Below the pieces are notes generated by a model. That model was not told the DNA's origin and did no database searches. It worked only from the letters and a program-made list of their open reading frames with translations. From JASFJH01 sp050117725 (GTDB lineage: Bacteria; Pseudomonadota; Gammaproteobacteria; AKS1), in contig JASFME010000105.1 of NCBI GenBank assembly GCA_050117725.1, forward strand, positions 1-7,763: 7,763 nt of DNA, written 5' to 3'. Shown piece after piece: positions 5,601 through 7,763 of the stretch. Every line of letters begins with the position of its first letter. The stretch's first letter is position 1. The translations under genes were made by a program, and so were the position numbers.

Positions 5601-5951
5601 TCAGGATTGTGGGGGGTGCGACAGCGGTGTCGGTGAGATACCCCGCAACTGGATTCGATAGGCTGGCGCCCGTAAATCCTGCATTGCGTGGCTTAATGTA
5701 TAACTTGCTGGAAATGTATTTGAATGAGAAGAAAAACAGCTGCCACAAGTCAGGCAACCGCCCGTACAGTCGTGCTGGCTGTCGGACTCATTATCGCAGG
5801 CATTGCTGCCACCTTCTTCGTCAGACATCTGCGACATGCAACAGGTCTTGTGATCGTCTGCAGACATGGGCATGGCCTGAGACAATACCGGCAGGCTGAC
5901 CATTATCAGCGCCAGGGCCATCATCACGAGTTTGTGTAGTCTTTTCTGCAT
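5601..5951 (-). CDS. Small Cys-rich exported protein, putative metal binding
   Basis: A 116-residue protein with a clear signal peptide (1-26, likely cleavage after SQA). The mature region has seven Cys in about 36 residues: Cys37-Cys38, Cys52, Cys62, Cys66, Cys69 and Cys72. The last four form a CxxxCxxCxxC cluster between His59 and His76. Many Asp, Glu and Ser residues lie between. The C-terminal 40 residues are Pro/Arg-rich without a recognised fold. I cannot name the family. The pattern recalls the short Cys/His-rich secreted proteins that lead copper and cobalt resistance clusters. No Shine-Dalgarno precedes the ATG at 5951, and ATGs at 5924 and 5921 are alternatives that would shorten the signal peptide. 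The predicted promoter would start transcription almost at the ATG, so the mRNA may be nearly leaderless. Metal sensing or sequestration is inferred. Confidence 0.75.
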   Translation of the reverse strand: MQKRLHKLVMMALALIMVSLPVLSQAMPMSADDHKTCCMSQMSDEEGGSNACDNESDSQHDCTGGCLTCGSCFSSHSNTFPASYTLSHAMQDLRAPAYRIQLRGISPTPLSHPPQS

Positions 5952-5958
5952 AGATTCG

Positions 5959-5980
5959 GAATCATAGAAGACTATGATTC
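5959..5980. promoter_or_regulatory. Perfect 9-bp palindromic operator overlapping the -10 box
   Basis: GAATCATAG (5959-5967) and CTATGATTC (5972-5980) are exact reverse complements separated by 4 nt. The dyad covers most of the spacer and the whole -10 hexamer of the predicted promoter at 5961-5989, the usual placement of a repressor site. ArsR- or TetR-type dimers bind such dyads, but the sequence does not identify the regulator and none is encoded beside it. Confidence 0.65.
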
Positions 5981-5989
5981 AATTAGCAA
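5961..5989 (-). promoter_or_regulatory. Predicted sigma-70 promoter of the Cys-rich protein gene
   Basis: On the minus strand TTGCTA (5989-5984), exactly 17 bp, then TATGAT (5966-5961, 5 of 6 to consensus). Transcription would begin at about 5952-5955, within a few bases of the ATG at 5951. The remaining 5990-6086 region up to the LysR stop shows only a weak CCCTT/AAGGG hairpin (6068-6084) without a T-run and no other gene. Confidence 0.52.
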
Positions 5990-6086
5990 TCAACCTGACT
6001 TTATGACTCGCTAATGTCGAGATAGTTCAAAGAAGCGGCATAAGCCTCTAATCCCGCCCGGAGCGCACCCTTGGGGAAGAAGGGCG

Positions 6087-7016
6087 TCATACATCGGCAA
6101 CTACCGACTCGCCGGGCAACTTTAGCAGGCCACCTGCCTCTTCTTCGACAAAGCGGCGGAAGGCCCGGGCCACCGGTGACAGGCGCTTGCCCTTGCGATG
6201 CACGAGATACCAGTGACGCATGATCGGAAAATCCTCTACGTCCAGTACCACGAGTCGACCGGTTTCGAGTTCCATTTCCAGTGTGTGCACGGAAACAATA
6301 CCCAGACCAAGTCCGGCCTGCACCGCCTGCTTGATGGCCTCGTTCGAACTCATTTCCATGGCCGTAGTGAGGGTCGCGCCACGCTCGGCAAAAAAGCGTT
6401 CCATGGCAATACGCGTACCGGAACCTGGTTCACGCATGATGAAGCTTTCCTCTTGCAGGGTTTCCAGTGAGATAGCTTCCTGCTTTGCCAGGGAGTGCGC
6501 CGGCGGGGCGATCACGACCAGCGGATTTTCCAGAAACGGCAGGGCCTCGAGCTCCTTGCCTTCGGGAGGCAGACCCATGATCACCATATCGCAGTCATTC
6601 ACATCCAGGTGTTCGAGCAGGCCTTGACGGTTGGTAACATCGAGACTGACGGTAACGGCCTCGAAGCGATTGTTAAATGCGGCAATCAGGCGTGGCGCAA
6701 AATAGTTGGCAGTACTGGCAACAGCGATCATGAGCCGGCCGCGGCGTACCCCCTTGATGTCTTCGAGTACCTGTTCGGTTTCATCCAGCCGCGCCTCTAC
6801 CTGGCGGGCGGCCTGGTACATCTCGTGACCGGCTTCGGTGAGGAAGATCTTTTTACCGAGTTGTTCAAACAGTGCCAGGCCCAGGTTATCTTCCAGCTGC
6901 TTGATCTGCATCGACACCGCCGGTTGCGACAGGTGCAACTCCTCGGCGGCCCGCGTATAGCTTTTCAGCCGGCCCACCGCCTCAAAGACCTTTAACTGGC
7001 GCAATGTGATATGCAT
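6087..7016 (-). CDS. cbbR: LysR-family transcriptional regulator, CbbR-like
   Basis: A 309-residue, full-length LysR regulator. The N-terminal winged helix-turn-helix (about 1-62) contains SYTRAAEELHLSQPAVS (19-35) and FEQLGKKIFLTEAG (50-63), followed by the linker helix (about 65-90). The substrate-binding domain covers about 92-300 and includes the MREPGSGTR loop. The HTH and the FEQLGKKI stretch match what I know of CbbR, activator of Calvin-cycle (cbb) operons in autotrophic proteobacteria. No cbb genes are in the window, so the target is not proven, and related CysB/YeiE-type regulators are alternatives. It starts 27 nt after the pilU stop, with no good Shine-Dalgarno (only GGTG), so coupled or weak translation is likely. 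It is unlikely to control the metal genes downstream, from which it is separated by 135 bp with a separate promoter. Confidence 0.88.
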   Translation of the reverse strand: MHITLRQLKVFEAVGRLKSYTRAAEELHLSQPAVSMQIKQLEDNLGLALFEQLGKKIFLTEAGHEMYQAARQVEARLDETEQVLEDIKGVRRGRLMIAVASTANYFAPRLIAAFNNRFEAVTVSLDVTNRQGLLEHLDVNDCDMVIMGLPPEGKELEALPFLENPLVVIAPPAHSLAKQEAISLETLQEESFIMREPGSGTRIAMERFFAERGATLTTAMEMSSNEAIKQAVQAGLGLGIVSVHTLEMELETGRLVVLDVEDFPIMRHWYLVHRKGKRLSPVARAFRRFVEEEAGGLLKLPGESVVADV

Positions 7017-7043
7017 GGGGGATGCACCAACTATCCGGCAGGA

Positions 7044-7763
7044 TTACAAATCCAGTTCATCAATACCCATGTCCTGATCGCCATGATTGAGGCGGATACG
7101 CATTTTCACATTGCCCGGTGAGTTGGCATTTTTCAGGGCTTCGTCGATATTCACCTTGCCCTGTGCATACAGTTCATACACAGCCTGGTCGAAGCTCTTC
7201 ATGCCGCGATCCTTGCTCGTTTCCATGGCCTTTTTGACCTTCTCTACCTCGCCGCGCTGGATCAGCTCGGCGATATACGGCGTGTTCAGCATGACTTCGA
7301 CCGCGGGCAGGCGCTTGCCGTCCTTGCCCATGAGCAATCGCTGTGACACGATCGCGCGCATGTTCAATGACAGGTCATCATAGAGCTGACGGCGGGCACT
7401 GTCCGGGAAGAAATTCAGGATACGTTCCAGGGTCAGGTAAGCATTGTTCGCATGCAGCGTCGCCATACACAGGTGACCGGTTTCGGCATAGGCAATCGCC
7501 TGTTGCATGGTTTCCATGTCGCGGATTTCACCGATCAGGATCAGGTCCGGCGCTTCACGCATGGCGTTACTCAGGGCATGACCATAACTCTTGGTATCCA
7601 TACCGACTTCACGCTGGTCAACAATCGACTTTTGATGGTCATGCATGTATTCAATCGGGTCTTCAATGGTCAGGATATGCCCGGTCCTGTTACGGTTACG
7701 ATGGTCGATCATCGAGGCCAGCGTCGTCGACTTACCGGAACCTGTCGAGCCGACCACGAGCAC
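7044..7763 (-). CDS. pilU: Type IV pilus retraction ATPase PilU, 5' end outside the window
   Basis: The last 239 residues of a PilT/PilU-family secretion ATPase; the beginning lies beyond the right edge, and the GTG at 7763 is an internal Val codon rather than a start. In this fragment: Walker A GSTGSGKST (5-13), Asp box IEDPIEY (33-39), Walker B LILIGEIRD (74-82) and His box GHLCMATLHANN (96-107). All catalytic elements are intact. Features favouring PilU over PilT are VVGSTGSGKSTTLASMID at the start, ILNFFP (115-120) and the C-terminal extension after DEALKNANSP with an acidic end, DELDL. PilU works with PilT to power pilus retraction and twitching motility at the inner membrane. pilT would be expected just upstream, outside the window. 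Confidence 0.92.
   Translation of the reverse strand: MLVVGSTGSGKSTTLASMIDHRNRNRTGHILTIEDPIEYMHDHQKSIVDQREVGMDTKSYGHALSNAMREAPDLILIGEIRDMETMQQAIAYAETGHLCMATLHANNAYLTLERILNFFPDSARRQLYDDLSLNMRAIVSQRLLMGKDGKRLPAVEVMLNTPYIAELIQRGEVEKVKKAMETSKDRGMKSFDQAVYELYAQGKVNIDEALKNANSPGNVKMRIRLNHGDQDMGIDELDL

Noticed and set aside
6068..6084. CCCTT/AAGGG hairpin after the LysR gene as a terminator
   Set aside because: The stem is only 5 bp and no T-run follows on the minus strand.

Overview
The window is a bacterial chromosome segment in which every convincing gene lies on the minus strand, so it is read from high to low coordinates. Twin-arginine export, lipobox lipoproteins, a TolC-type outer-membrane protein and a PilU ATPase indicate a Gram-negative, most likely a gammaproteobacterium. 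A LysR regulator that looks like CbbR hints at a chemolithoautotrophic, possibly sulfur-oxidising lineage. That lineage guess is inference, because no RuBisCO gene is present.

Layout along the minus strand: (i) 7763-7044 is the C-terminal two thirds of PilU, followed by a CbbR-like LysR gene (7016-6087). (ii) A 135-bp intergenic region holds a perfect 9-bp dyad lying over a predicted -10 box. It drives a small Cys-rich exported protein (5951-5601). (iii) A tight gene group follows: small lipoprotein with a His/Met tail (5489-5226), TolC-family outer-membrane lipoprotein (5212-3797), Tat-exported multicopper oxidase (3794-2454), lipoprotein cytochrome c (2377-1880) and a 43-residue one-helix membrane protein (1880-1749). 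(iv) Then come a His-rich membrane-anchored protein (1591-1139), a Met-rich Spy/CpxP-like periplasmic protein (933-223) and the first 42 codons of a further gene running off the left edge (126-1).

Together, regions ii-iv read as a copper (possibly silver) handling island in the cell envelope. The proteins are almost all exported and rich in Cys, His or Met. The multicopper oxidase would oxidise Cu(I), the Met-, His- and Cys-rich proteins would buffer metal, and the TolC-like protein would supply an outer-membrane exit. The usual CusA/CusB pump partners and a dedicated metal sensor (CueR, CopR/S or CusR/S) are not in the window. The multicopper oxidase has the motif spacing of a two-domain enzyme rather than a CueO/CopA three-domain one.

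The non-coding signals are unusually clear: an operator-like palindrome at 5959-5980, a dyad filling a 20-bp promoter spacer at 974-995, and two perfect GC-rich intercistronic stem-loops at 183-216 and 2417-2446. No RNA genes, insertion sequences or CRISPR arrays were seen. No gene-free stretch exceeds 300 bases.
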